Part shown: positions 45,191 to 57,067 of the stretch, piece after piece
Layout of the letters: each line of letters begins with the position of its first letter
Numbering within the stretch: position 1 is the stretch's first letter
Source: Collybiopsis luxurians FD-317 M1
Lineage: Eukaryota > Basidiomycota > Agaricomycetes > Agaricales > Omphalotaceae
Direction of reading: 5' to 3'
Length of the DNA stretch: 64,000 nucleotides
Assembly (NCBI GenBank): GCA_000827265.1
Contig: KN834755.1
Location: 582,063 to 646,062, forward strand
Notes under the pieces: model-generated
The model's input: only the letters and a program-made list of their open reading frames with translations
What the model was told of the DNA's origin: nothing
Databases searched by the model: none
Position numbers and translations under genes: made by a program

Positions 45191-46373
45191 TATTGTTTTT
45201 ATCTTATTAATAGAGCCTTGAGGTTAAGTATAGTAAACCTGATGGCTGACAATGAATAGACTTACATAATTTTTCTGTTGTTTAAGTGCCAGTGTCAATG
45301 CCACAGGGAAAGATAACGGTTGGGTTTGTTGAAGGTAAACCTGGCACTAGTCATGGTTGCTCTGGACCAGATGGCACAACCTTACGCAGTTGCACAGCTG
45401 TCAGTGTTTTTCAGGGTGTAAATTAAGATTGACTTCCTAATATGTAAAGAATGGTTCCCAATGATTGATGCTGAAGCTTTATCTGTTGCTTTGTGGCGGT
45501 GAGGACTGGATTCTGAGATTTAGGTCCAAATCTTCAATCTGGTAGTGAAATTTTTGTAATTTAATCAGTGCAGGACTCATGATACTGGTGGTTAGAATGA
45601 AAAATGTCACATTAGAATGCTGATAATTAATTTTATGTGATGGGTTGGCTTCTGATCGTTCACATAGCCTTGAAGCTTTGATGAACTTTATGGCAGATGT
45701 CAGTCTTGTTCAGTGACCTCACAGTGACCCATATTGCTAAACAGTCACTCCTAAGTCACCTGCAGTGAACCCTGAGTGAACCCGCAGTAACCAGCAGTAA
45801 TGGTGACTGCAGGGGTGACTGTTAATGTTCTATACCCTTTATGTTCCGAGCTTCAGAATGTCACAGTATTCTCGGGATTTGACATGCAATAACTCTTCCT
45901 TATTTGATTACACGTAAATGCATTGTCGCATCATTGGCCTCATTCTTGAAGTTCGAACGTTCCAAGACAACTGGCTTTCGAAGCATTCATTGGTAGAAGA
46001 ATGAACAGGAGAGAGAGTGACTATGTCATCTAAGTCAATGATACTGGGTGAATTTTAACAAGAAAGGCCACAGTGCTCTGCGTTTACATGTGCCTTGGCT
46101 TTCAAGAAATAGAAGTGTAGAGGTTGAGTGTGCTCAATTACATCTTTTATCATGATGATCTAGCTTACATCGTGTTCGATGATGTGTACTTGATCAAGCA
46201 ACCTATTTTACATCTTGCAGTACAACTTGCCGGTGCAACTTGGCAAGAACAACCATCATTGATACGTTTTACATTATTATTTGAGTAGTAGAATACTTTC
46301 TCAAGAAGGACCTGGTTGATATTGTAGTACCAACTGCAAGGGAAATTGTCAAGATAGAATCACCGCCTGGTCT
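45191..46373. other. Gene-free, repeat-derived sequence
   Basis: 45700-45830 is dense in CAGTGA/TCACTG motifs that also occur at 44785-44850, suggesting further decayed elements. No coding region is supported. Confidence 0.45.
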
Positions 46374-47026
46374 CACTGCAGTGGACCAAAAATTTTGCAG
46401 CCGAAATTATTTCTGTAATTGATTTTCATATTAAAAACAAATTTCATAAGTAAAAGATTATAAATTTTGTCAGGAAAAGAATCCTAAATTAAAATTGGCA
46501 TAGATGTTGAATTTTGTAAGGGATATTTTATATTTTTCCTCTGAAATGAATAATGACATTGATGTTCTTTTTCGCCCATGAATAGTTTCTTTTACAGTGC
46601 GTGAAACCTATTGCCCAGTTCTTGGTCCGAAACTGGGCTGGAACTGGGCTGACGAATCTTGGTTATGTTTTTTCTATATACAGTAAAACTGTCCAGGTCG
46701 GCAAGCCAAAATTTTATAAGCTGGAGCTTGACAAATACAAATTTGTCAGCCCACTTCCGGCACAGTTTTGGATCGAGAACTGGGCAATAGGTTTCACGCG
46801 CCGTAAAAGAAAACTATTTACAGGCGAAAAAGAACACTGATGTCATCATTCATTTCAGAGGAAAAGTATAAGATATCCCTTGCAAAATTCGAGATATATG
46901 CCAATTTTAACTTAGGATTCTTTTCCTGGCAAAATTTACAATCTTTTACTTGTGAAATCTGTTTTTAATACAGAAAATTAATTATGGAAATAATTTTGGC
47001 TGCAAAATTCTTGGTCCGCCGCAGTG
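46374..47026. mobile_element. Foldback element with ~280-bp inverted arms
   Basis: The arms at about 46374-46655 and 46765-47026 are reverse complements with scattered mismatches (outer ends cactgc.g.ggaccaa.aattttgcagcc; inner gaaacctattgcccagttct). A ~110-bp centre separates them. Flanking 8-mers cctggtct and tctggttc share CTGGT. The ORF that crosses it is an artefact of the arms. A transcript would form a very long hairpin. Confidence 0.8.
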
Positions 47027-48587
47027 TCTGGTTCAGTGATGACAATCCACGCGCAACTATGCAGCGTAACTTTTCGAATCTGCGATCGACCAATAGCTTA
47101 GTAGTTTGTAGTTAGAGATAAAGATGGCAGAATGTACATGCTCGCCATACCGTGAGGCGTGAACTTCAACGATCCCGTCGAAGAATCCTTAGAAGCTTTC
47201 CGTCATTTCCACTCTATTTGAGAATCCGACTAATCAATAGTAATTTTAATACTCTAAGATTCAATAAAAGTGCATAGTCTCTTAAGAACTAGTTGAATAT
47301 GAAAAAATTGTACGGCTCACGAAACCATTTTTCCCAAAATGTACTTATTTACCATTGCACTGAACATGTTCAGTTTTGAATAACCATCTGAATCGAGTTG
47401 CAGCTAATAGTCAAGGCAGACGGTTGGAAAGGAAGGCAGAATCTGGGCAGGATTCAATGATCCTCTGAGCGGAAAGTATGACCAGTAAGTACTACTTACT
47501 TTCACTCATGCCGTTTTACTTTTTGGATTCTGGAGCTACTTTGAGTTTTGTATATGCGATACTTTAGTCTTCTATGCCCCCAGCTGTATACTTTATATGA
47601 ACACTCACAACTACCAGGAGTCCCTCCAAAATTAGAGTTGATGTTAGCTTATGAGTTGCAGCTGTCGTCGGACCGTCCCATCCAATTTTCCAAGGTCGCT
47701 ATAAGCCAAAGCAAGGCTGAACATGGTGAGTAATGTGAGGGGATGCTGCTCCCCATACCATATCTCGCACAGAAGAAACAACTCTTCCTCCCAGCTTCCT
47801 TGTGAATTCCAGCAAGGCTGGCTTGGCGAGTCTTCGTGAACCTAGCAGTATTCCGGAATTCATGCAGTAGAAGTTTCCCCCCTTCTTTCTTTCCATTCGG
47901 TCCAACCGCCACCCAGGACCGGGGGGTGAGCTTTCAAGCGAATTTAGAGAAGGTCTGAAGATCAATGACATGTGAACGACATTCTCAATCCTGGAACAAG
48001 TGTACCTTTCACCCTGCAGCCGCCGATTCTAAGGCTATCACACGTATACACCCGCTTTTAATATGAGAAGCACGCGACATCTCATGACTACCACTGTACC
48101 AGGACATTTAAATGCCTTCAAAGCAGGCTCATGATGCACAGCAGGATAGAGTCCGCCCTCTGCATTTCAATATGATCATGCAGGACAGCATCAAGGTCCG
48201 AACTGGGGTCACTATTGCGTTGAGCCTTCGGAAGAAGCATTTCTATAATTCTATTCGTGTTTTTGATTCGGAACCAGAAGGAAAAGCTGTCCAGTTACTG
48301 TGCGTGCTACAGTAATATAACCGACTCAGGTACTGAAATGAGATACTCAGCCGGTGAGAAACGGACCGAAAAGCGTGATCACTGAATATTTGTTCGATAT
48401 TTACGACTCATTCCTCAACGTATACATCGACTCATTATCAGTCTCTTGGTACTAAACGCTCTAGGCGTTGCGGTAAGCTCGACGGTCCCATGATCATCTC
48501 GTTATTTCTCAAGGCTGTCTTCAGTGTTCTATAAAATCATGTGTAGTCGAACCTGATGATCATACCGAATATCGCTTTCACTTCTCG
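47027..48587. other. Intergenic, no supported gene
   Basis: Only short ORFs. A minus-strand frame at 47971-47699 (90 codons) has no motif. The last ~100 bases are the promoter of the second glycosidase. Confidence 0.45.
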
Positions 48588-48596
48588 TATAAAAAG
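48588..48596 (+). promoter_or_regulatory. TATA box of glycosidase copy 2
   Basis: TATAAAAAG lies 42-50 bases before the ATG at 48638. An earlier in-frame ATG at 48599 is too close to the box to be in the mRNA. Confidence 0.7.
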
Positions 48597-48637
48597 AGAT
48601 GTGGAGAAGAAAGAAATGTTCTTCCAAGAATATCGCC

Positions 48638-51032
48638 ATGATATTGATCCTTCTCTCACTCTGCCTTCTCGCTTCTTCAGTGGCAGCCAGAGCTCCCGCT
48701 GGTCCCTGGGACGCTTTCAATTTCGCTCCCTCGACCAGGATCTTCTTTCCAAAAGCTGTTCGTGATACAGTCGGTCAGGTTTCGGGAGCACAAAACCTTT
48801 TGGGAAACTCCAGCTCAACAACTCGAGGTGGTGCGACTATCACGGGCAGTGGGTCGTATGTTGTTTTGGATTTCGGACAGGAAGTGGGTGTTACATTTTG
48901 ATATTTTCCTATTTCGCAGAAATTCTGACTTCCTAGGGTAACAGGTAGGAGGCAGGTTATCTTTCCAAATTGACGCGAAGTCTACCTCCGCCGTCGCTCT
49001 CGCCTTTACAGAATCCGCACAGTTCATTTCTCCCACCACTTCAGATGACTCTTGTGTTTCATCTTTCAGGGAAAATATCGACGGCGTTCTCAAAGTCCCT
49101 ACACCTCTCACAGGCAACGAAACCTTTACCCAAACCATCGGAGACCAACGAGGAGGTTTCCGATTCCTTACTATTGTATCCAACGACGACGCACCCGTGA
49201 CGATATCGAATGTCACTCTAAATCCTACGTTCATGCCTCAGTTGGAGGATCTGAGTGCTTATACGGGGTATTTCTTTGCAAAGGATACAACGGGATTTCA
49301 TGATCCGGATTTCTTAACCAAGCTTTGGTATGGAGGAGCGTATACGGTGCAGATGAATACGATCGATGTGCATGAGGCTAGGCAACAACCTTGTCCTGCG
49401 GGTGGAGGTAAGTTCGTAGATATGGGTGAGGAAAATGGGCTAAGTGTTTTCGCTTTTCTAGGTTGGGCCAACAATGCCACTGGTGGTCCAGTAGAGGGGA
49501 CTATTCTTGTAGATGGATCAAAGCGAGATAGGTACTCACTGGACTTGGTTTTTTAGTCAAGGCAATTCATGTTTTTATTTTCTAGGAACGTATGGCCAGG
49601 CGACATGGGTATCTCCACCCACACCGAACTTGTCTCCACCTTCGACCTCGAATCATCCAAAAACTCCCTCCTCGTCATGTACTCAACGCAAGACCCCACC
49701 ACCGGCGCTTTGCAATACTCTGGCCCACCCATCAACGCTCACGGAAGCGACACGTACATTGCTTGGTCGCTTATTGGAACGCATACTGTGTATCTATATA
49801 CGGGTGATTTGGACTTTGTCAAGCAGGTGTGGGCGAATTATACGTTCGCGCTAGAGTTTTTGCAGAGTCAGGTTGATGGGACGGGCTTGATGAACGTGCC
49901 GACTTCGTTTGCGAATGATTGGGGGAGGGATAATGGGCAGGGACATAACGTTGCGGCGAATGCGCTTCTATATGAGGTTGGTTTAGACTTGATCTGCTAT
50001 ATATTGCGTCAACTCACGGATCTTTCGGTGTTTAGACTTTGATTACCGCAGCCGAATTAGCCACCGCGCTGGGCAACAGCACCCTTGCTTCTGCCTACGC
50101 CGCCAACGCCACATCCGTCAAAGCGGCATTCAACCGTCTTCTCTGGGATGCTTCAGCGGGATTGTTCAAGGATAACGATGCCTCGACGTTGCACCCTCAA
50201 GATGGGAACTCCCTCGCTGTGCTGTTCAACGTTACGAATAACGCTAGTCAGGTTCAGGATATTAGCAAGGGGTTGACGCAGTTTTGGACGGATATTGGGC
50301 CGTTGAGTCCAGAGTTGAATGATACGATTATTCCGTTTGTTGGTGGGTTTGAGGTAAGTCGTTTTGGGCGTGCGTGGCTCTGTGGTGCTGGGTATGACGA
50401 GTCTGTGATTTTTTAGCTTCAAGCACACTTCCTCGCTGGTCAGGGAGAACGTGCATTGGATTTGTTGCATCGAGAATGGGGGTACATGTTTTATACCAAT
50501 CTCTCGGTCCAGTCTACGATGCTTGAGGGATTTACAGCTAATGGTTCACTAGGGTAAGTGATGAAAACTTGAGCACTCATGCCATAGCTCACTCGCCCTT
50601 TTTCCTATTTTCCTTTTCTTCGTACGCAGATATCGCTCTGCTGCAGGCTACGACTTTGACCATTCTTACACCAGCCACGCACATGGCTGGTCTACAGGCC
50701 CTACTTTCTCCCTAACTTTCCACCTCGTAGGACTCACAGTGACCTCGCCGCAAGGTGCAACGTGGTCCGTCGCACCTGTCTTGAGCGGACTTTCGGCTGC
50801 GCAGGGTGGGTTCTCGACGGGGCTGGGGTGGTTTGGTGCGAGTTGGAATGTGACGGATGAGGGGAGTAGTAAGACGTTTACGTTGAAGATTGATACACCG
50901 AGTGGGACGACGGGGACTGTGACTTTGCCTGGAACTGGGGAGGTGACGGTGGATGGAGGAAGGGCAACGGTGGTGGATGGGACGAGGTTGGAGCTGGAGG
51001 GTGGAGAGCATGTTGTTGTTTTGAATATGTAA
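48638..51032 (+). CDS. Secreted GH78-like six-hairpin glycosidase, copy 2
   Basis: Exons 48638-48883, 48945-49407, 49462-49531, 49586-49976, 50036-50353, 50417-50553 and 50630-51032 give 2028 nt, 675 aa, with the same seven-exon structure as the gene at 30118. The signal peptide is MILILLSLCLLASSVAA, then RAPAGPWD. The acidic motif is DGSKRDRNVWPGD (Asp254, Asp259, Asp266), same spacing as copy 1. No stop or frameshift interrupts it. It is the left half of a duplicated [glycosidase + methyltransferase] unit; fragments of the duplicate lie at 54495-54770 and 56785-56877. Divergence from copy 1 is spread over the protein, so the 18-kb-distant pair is older than the local duplication. Confidence 0.9.
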
Positions 51033-51312
51033 GACGGAGCAATTTAGCTGACGATGGTGGATCGATGCTGTTCAAATAACAAAGTTACACATTCTTATTT
51101 TGATCTAAACTCCTCTAAGATGCAAGGTGGACGCCTAGCTGATCATGGAATTTCAAGGTATTGTGACAGCACCCGGGGAGATGTGTTAGCAAGAGGTATT
51201 GCATTGACACCTGTGTGTAGAACTCTGGGCTGGGCTTCGAACACACCTCGGATTCCTTGCTAATCAACCCACAAGGTTAGAAATGAATGATTTTGGTATG
51301 TCAAACTAAACA
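51033..51312. other. Spacer of the glycosidase-methyltransferase unit
   Basis: Aligns with 54745-54880 (catcaaggcttcctagctagaatgg at the end of both). No gene. Confidence 0.6.
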
Positions 51313-52277
51313 TCAAGGCTTCCTAGCTAGAATGGTGTAACAAGCAGCGCTAGCCTTATTTAAGCTATCCCATTCTTGCACTGATTCTTGCAACAGTTCC
51401 TCATATTCTTCTTCTGTTTGCACAAGCCCAAAACCACCCACATTGAGTACATGCATCTTCAGCCCTTTCCACAGAACTACCCATTCATCACTACGGAATC
51501 CATGATCTCCTGACTGTCCTACTGGTATGTGCCGAACCTCACGCCGGATATCCACAAAACCAACTTTCACCAAAACACGTGGAAGGAATTCACCTAAATC
51601 ATTTACCATCCCCCATTCTGCATACAGTTTCAAGATTAGAGGGTCTAGCTTCTTCGACCATGGTCCGATGCCAAAAGGAGATCAATTCATGTCTTGCTCG
51701 ACGAGCTCTACTTGTCCTCCGGGCGATAACACTCTGAAGAGCTCGCTGAGGGCCTTGCGCCAGCGAGAAGCATTCAGCGCTCCGACTAACAGGCGCTGGT
51801 GTGCGTATGAGAATGATCCGGACCATTCTATTGGTAAATCTACCACGGAGTGGACGGAGAAATTAATGTTTGGGGGATGAGGTGTTGGAAATTGCTTATC
51901 GGAGATATCGATACCTTCTTCCTTGTTTTGTTCGTAGAACTCGAGAGCCCATGCTCCTATGGTTTGATGGTTCAGAATGAGTGGTCTTTTATCCAAGTGG
52001 AGAGGCAAGAATACATGTACTTAATGGTTCCTGCTCTACTTTCAAGTACACGATCTCCGCTCCGCAACTCCAATGATGCTAGGGAAAGCTTGTTTTGAAA
52101 AGCTCTGGTAATGATCCGGTGTTGCGTGTTTAACCTTAAGGGATCATAAACTTGTTAGTTTTTCCAGTTAGGAGAATTATATTCGGTGAGGAACCTTCTA
52201 GCCTCTATGTCGTCGCCGGGAAGTATGTAGTCCTTCGAAGCATAATACCTTTGTTGGTCGCGCACTTCCGTGTTCAT
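51313..52277 (-). pseudogene. SAM-dependent methyltransferase, inactivated copy
   Basis: Close copy of the intact gene at 54881-55866. Three lesions are visible by comparison. The intron-2 donor is lost (accattaagt where the intact copy has actggtaagt), which also alters the SAM-binding AGTG loop to AGT-I. A TGA replaces GGA at 51679 in the middle of the last exon. Seven codons are missing in frame after KEEGI. Exon 1 (52277-52195) and the rest of the frame are otherwise well preserved, so decay is recent. Confidence 0.85.
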
Positions 52278-52639
52278 GGGAATGATGGGAGAGTATGGTC
52301 GCGGATGACAACTTATTATATATATATACGGAGCAGAAGAAGTAGCCGCAGAGCTTCCAAAAGACTCAACATGGATCCCTCAGATGTTACAGTGTCTATT
52401 CAAAATGAATGCGCCACGCGACTTTTGACCACATATGTGCTTCGATGGGGCATAGCTCATGAAGGAGTACATACGTAGCTTAGGCTCTGGTACAAAAAAA
52501 GTAGCTATATATCTGTATGGTATAAACAGTGAAAAGCCGTGAGCCAGAGGGACAAAGTTCAGAATTTACGAGCTATAAACAACAGAAAAAGAGGTACACA
52601 CCTAATATTCTGTGTTCCAGCCTTTTGACTTGATCAATG
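52278..52639. other. Promoter remnant of the dead methyltransferase
   Basis: The TATA-like ttatatatatata run at 52316 corresponds to that of the intact copy. Beyond it no gene is seen. Confidence 0.5.
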
Positions 52640-54240
52640 CTTCGACTTGATGCAGAAGAGACACATACATTTCTTCAATAAACTTGTCAAAAATCTGAGC
52701 CCATGCCCACTGCAGAACTTCTCACATCTGATCTTCCGTGTGTGGTGCTGGCTCATATCAGCATGCAATTTCCTCCAACTCAGCTCAGATGTGTTCCTGA
52801 ATGTTCATGTTGGGACTAGAGGCAGACCACTTAGGTTGAGTGAGCTTTTTCTGTGTGAACCAATCTTGAACCAAGCAGCCCCTGTTCTTCCAATCATTGT
52901 CATGAGCATAAATAAAGTTTTTTGGGTCAATGCCATCAGGAAAATGACCTAAAGCCCAGGCAAATATTGGAAGCCTGAGGGAACCTGAGGACTCCCAGGA
53001 AATAGGCCAAATCCTAGGCACCTTCAGGTACTTTAGGTAGCTTGGGCTACCTAGGCTTCCTAGGTTTGGGGCCAAATCCTAGGCTCTCTGAGAGATATCT
53101 GAGATATCCCTAGGAGTCCCTGAGGGCTTCCTGAGGGCTCCCTGGGGATCCCTGGGATACAGGTATTTTAAATAATACATATAATACAAAATTGTATTTC
53201 AAATATATAGCTGTGTAATAGTATTGTATAAATCCACAATAAAAATATTTATTTGGCTGCAGATTCATACAGGTTTGAGCTTTTAAAATAAATCACATGA
53301 TGTGCTCACCATGAACTGTCTACAATCAAAATACTTTTCCCATGATCAAAATATGTTCACCCTTATTATAACTAATAGTATCCACACTATATATGTATTT
53401 ATAGGTTTTGTACTATACTGATATACTGTACTTGAGTATGTTAGGTTATTACAAAGCTTAAACTACTATACTGTACTATATAATAGTGTACAGTTAAGTA
53501 TAATAACTGATAATAATCTGTAGGTATAGTAGTTGAATACAAAAAAGTTAAATACAATATGAGATAGAGTAGAATAATATATAGAATGAGGTATAGTAGA
53601 GTAAGAATAGAAAGAGATGAGAATATACAATATTATTTTGCATTCACATTTTAGAGCCCTCAGGATGCCCCAGGGATCTCCAGGGATCCTCAGGGACCCT
53701 CAGGCAACCTGAGAGTGCTCAGGAATTGGGGGGTGTCCCTTGGCATCCTGGGTAGCCTAGACAACCTAGGACCCCTGAGAGGCCTTGAGAAGCCTTAGGC
53801 CATCAAATAACAACCCATATGAGCCTGGGCTATAGGACCTTTTTCCTGATGGCCAAGGTCTTTAAAGGCTTTCCAGGATGTCCTCCTGCATGATCTAAAC
53901 AAGGAGCTCTCCATCAAGATTACCATGGATACACACAAGGCAGCTAACTCCATGTGCAGTGACCATTCCCCATACTAGTAGTGCAACTTTTCCCCGCTTG
54001 CGCTTGACTGTCTTCTCAGTATTCCTCCTGCCCAAAGCTTCACCCGACCTTCTCAAGGCCCACTGGCCATTCCAAAAGCTAAAAACCCCATAATTCAACT
54101 CATCTGCAGTACCTACATCCTTCCAGCCTTCAACAGTCCAATTCTGGACAAGTTTTGCCCACTCAACCCATCTGAGCCATTTCTATTTTGTGATAAGGGG
54201 AATTTTTGGCATTGGAAACAATAACACCAATTGAGTGAAG
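52640..54240 (-). pseudogene. Tc1/mariner transposase, broken and interrupted
   Basis: On the minus strand 54240-53860 reads WVEWAKLVQNW, then RRSGEALGRR and VWGMVTAHGVSCLVCIHGN, matching the middle of Tc1-type DDE transposases (W-RRPGE, VWG...G, FIDGN). 52975-52640 continues with AHDNDWKNRGCLVQDWF and SASSPNMNIQEHI followed by a stop and AELEE, matching QQDNxPxHxS and SPDLNPIENLWAEL. The two halves are separated by the CCTGAGG repeat element. Stops and substitutions (NDWKN for NDPKH) show it is dead. Confidence 0.8.
52966..53810. repeat. CCTGAGG-rich inverted-repeat element inside the transposase
   Basis: The two ends (about 52966-53180 and 53645-53810) carry the same palindrome-rich sequence in opposite orientation. 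The ~460-bp centre is very AT-rich with tata runs. It splits the Tc1 coding sequence, so it inserted later. A single end is found at 44475-44690. Confidence 0.65.
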
Positions 54241-54494
54241 TCCTCAGCAAAGTGTCAAATCAGAAACATGAGGGAAATAGTGTCTGCAAAGATCAAGAAC
54301 ATCGGTGGCCTTGTGATCATGAATCGGATGCTTGGCATAGGCTAGCGCAGGTCTCGGCAGCTAAGTTCAGTTTTCAGCCTCGCTCAGGAGCCTTCCCATA
54401 GAACTGGGTCTTTCCCTTCCATTTCCAGAAGAGGCAGTTGACCTGGCTCTTTGGTCCTTTGAGTTCTTTAGCAATTCTACTCGCTAGCTAAGAG
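54241..54494. other. Intergenic
   Basis: Continuation of the Tc1 element 5' region; no gene seen. Confidence 0.4.
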
Positions 54495-54770
54495 GAAAGG
54501 GCACTGGATTTGCTCCATTGGGAATGAAGATACATCCTGCATACCAACCTCACTGTTTGGCAATCCAACATGAGTGCTTGAAGGGTTAAGGGAATGAATC
54601 ACTAGTTTTTCCTGGTCGCTACTAACCTCGCCGGCCTTCTTTTATCTTATTTCACCGATATCACTCTGACGCAGGATACAATTCCTAATACCACTCCTAC
54701 ACCAGCCACTCACACGGGACACAACCTACCGGACACGGTGACCTTCTCATGGCAGCATCCAGGAAAATGT
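54495..54770 (+). pseudogene. Glycosidase fragment (exons 6-7 region)
   Basis: Aligns with 50445-50730 of glycosidase copy 2 (aggaaagggcactggatttgctccattgggaatg versus gagaacgtgcattggatttg...cgagaatg; then gatatcactctgacgcagg, caccagccac). It contains frameshifts and stops. It is the left half of the second glycosidase-methyltransferase unit. Confidence 0.75.
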
Positions 54771-54880
54771 GTTACGCAGAGGACACCCATGTGTGTAACA
54801 CTGCGCTGGTCTTCAAAACCATCTCCTTGCTTAACTACATAAGCATAGACACAGATGATTTCGATATTTCCAATTAAGCA

Positions 54881-55866
54881 TCAAGGCTTCCTAGCTAGAA
54901 TGGTGTAATAAGCAGCGCTGGCCCCGCTCGAGCTATCCCATTCTTGCACTGATTCTTGCAACAGCTCTTCATATTCCTCTTCTGTTTGCACATACCCAAA
55001 ACCACCGGCATTGAGTACAGGTGCCTTCATCGCTTTCCACAGAACTACCCATTCATCACTACGAAATCCATGTTCTCCTGACCGTCCTACTGGTATGTGT
55101 CGAACCTCACGCCGGATATCCACAAAACCAACTTCCGCCAAAATAGGTGGCAGGAATTCACCTAAATCATTTACCACCCCCCAGTCTGCATACAGTTTCA
55201 AAATCAGAGAGTCTAGCTTCTTCGACCATGGTCCGATGCCAAAAGGAGATCCATTTATGTCTTGATCGACTAGCTCTAATTGCCCTCCGGGCGATAACAC
55301 TCTGAATAACTCGCTGACGGCCTTGCGCCAGCGTGAAGCATTGAGCGCTCCGACTAACAGGCGCTGGTGTGCGTATGAGAATGATCCGGACCATTCTGCT
55401 GGTAAATCTACCACGGAGTGGACGGAGAAATTGATGTTTGGGGGATGAGGTGTTGGAAATTGTTTATCGGAGATATCGATACAATCGATATTCAATTCGA
55501 TACCTTCTTCCTTGTTTTGTTCGTAGAACTCGAGAGCCCATACTCCTATGGTTTGACCGTTCAGAATGAGTGGTCTTTTATCCAAGTGAAGAGGCAAGAA
55601 TACATATACTTACCAGTTCCTGCTGCGCTTTCAAGTACACAATCCCCGCTCCGCAACTCCAATGATGCTAGGGAAAGCCTGTTTTCGAAAGCTCTGGTAA
55701 TAATCCGATGTTGCCTGTTTAACCTTAAGGGGTCATAAACTTGTTAGTTTTTCCAGTTAGGAGATTTGTATGTGGTGAGGTACCTTCTAGTTTCTATTTC
55801 GTCATTAGGAAGTATGTAGTCCTTCGAAGCATAGTACCTTTGTTGGTTGCGCTCTTCCGTGTTCAT
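54881..55866 (-). CDS. Class I SAM-dependent methyltransferase, intact copy
   Basis: Minus-strand exons 55866-55784, 55723-55614 and 55545-54881 give 858 nt, 285 aa. Exon 2 ends and exon 3 begins inside the SAM-binding motif I, VLESAAGTG then VWALEFYEQN. Later come CIDISDKQFP (motif II region), the SYAHQRLLVGAL segment and LSPGGQLELVDQD (motif III). The C-terminal third (GFVDIRREVRHIPVG) resembles fungal methyltransferases of the LaeA/UMTA-like type that act on small molecules or unknown substrates. No signal peptide or TM segment. It is oriented toward the glycosidase fragment, as its dead copy is toward glycosidase copy 2. Confidence 0.88.
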
Positions 55867-55905
55867 GGGAATTGCTGGGAGAGTGTGGTCGCTGATGAGT
55901 ACTTA

Positions 55906-55914
55906 TTATATATA
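55906..55914 (-). promoter_or_regulatory. TATA box of the intact methyltransferase
   Basis: Minus-strand TATATATAA lies 40-48 bases upstream of the ATG at 55866. Confidence 0.6.
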
Positions 55915-56784
55915 CAAAGCGGGAGAATCACCCACGGAGCTTCTGAGACACTCGAAATGGATCCCTCAGATGTTTTGCTTATCGGCAATATGGACATCCT
56001 ACAGCCCTATTTTTCAGATGTCGACTATATGCGCACAATAGACTAGAAGCTACACTTGCCCCTCGACAGGCCGCAGTTGAGAGATAGGCTCAGATGGCGT
56101 GAGTTGGAATTCAACACCAATTCAATATGTGGAGTATTGCCCTCCTAAAGCCCTCCCGCTTTCGCACAGGTGAAGGAACGTTCCTGATCAAATTGTGTGC
56201 ACAAGTGATTATTTTGCACCCACGAGTCTTTCGAGCCACGTCGAAACAATATGTGTACCACATGCATTAGGGCCTATGATATGAGGGATCGACAGCTTCC
56301 TTGGCAGAGGGAACAGTCTCGGAGTTACTCCACTCTAGCATTGCACTCTGCGGGGATTGGCGAATTTAAGGAAAGTAGTTGGTGTTGGGGGGGCTTAAAC
56401 CGGACTGTAGAATTTTGTGTCAAGGTGGTGCGTCACGCGCTTTAGTGATTCGTACGTGGGAAGCATTGGCGAACGCATAATTCTACCTACCGAAGTGGAT
56501 CACCTTGCTTGCAAGGTCTATTCTGCTTCGAAACATAAGTTTGCTCTGATGGGATATATATTGCTTACGTACACAGTTTTCCCACTCACTAAGTTGCGCG
56601 GCCTGTCTGTTACACAACACGCTGGGAAATGTTTGCAACGATGGAGTAGACCCATGCGAAGAGAGTGAGTGGGTGGAGCGCAGCGACGCCCCGAGCGAGA
56701 CTGAGCCTAGAGTTTACATGAGTATACACTTTTCAGAATATGTCTCATGGTTCACATTAAATCTACACGAACATTACAAGCAAG
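55915..56784. other. Intergenic
   Basis: No gene supported; short ORFs only. Confidence 0.45.
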
Positions 56785-56877
56785 GTGCTGACCAACGGAG
56801 TGGTCCTTAATGGTGAGAAGGCGACCGTAATAGATAGGACGAGCTTAAATGTTGAGGTTGGAGAGCATGTGACTTTC
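56785..56877 (+). pseudogene. Glycosidase 3'-end fragment
   Basis: Translates GVVLNGEKATVIDRTSLNVE then GEHV, matching the last residues of glycosidase copy 2 (GEVTVDGGRATVVDGTRLEL, GEHVVVL). It indicates the rest of a glycosidase copy was lost between 54770 and here or was rearranged. Confidence 0.7.
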
Positions 56878-57067
56878 TTTCTGCGAATGGAGGCAGGTAG
56901 AGTAGTCGAGTGAGTAGTGTTCCAAATGCGATTACCAGCTTTGACCGATGACGCATGTAGGCGGAGCACGTGATAAAACATTTTCGGAATTCAGTTGTTC
57001 CGCAACTCCCTCTGCGCAGAATGGCCTTCCGGCTCTCACCGCTACAACCTGATATCGAACGACCACC

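Noticed and set aside
46601..46840. 79-codon ORF as a gene
   Set aside because: It spans the centre and both arms of a foldback element; its two ends are reverse complements.
48599..48637. Earlier ATG for glycosidase copy 2
   Set aside because: It starts only three bases after the TATA box and would place charged residues before the signal peptide.
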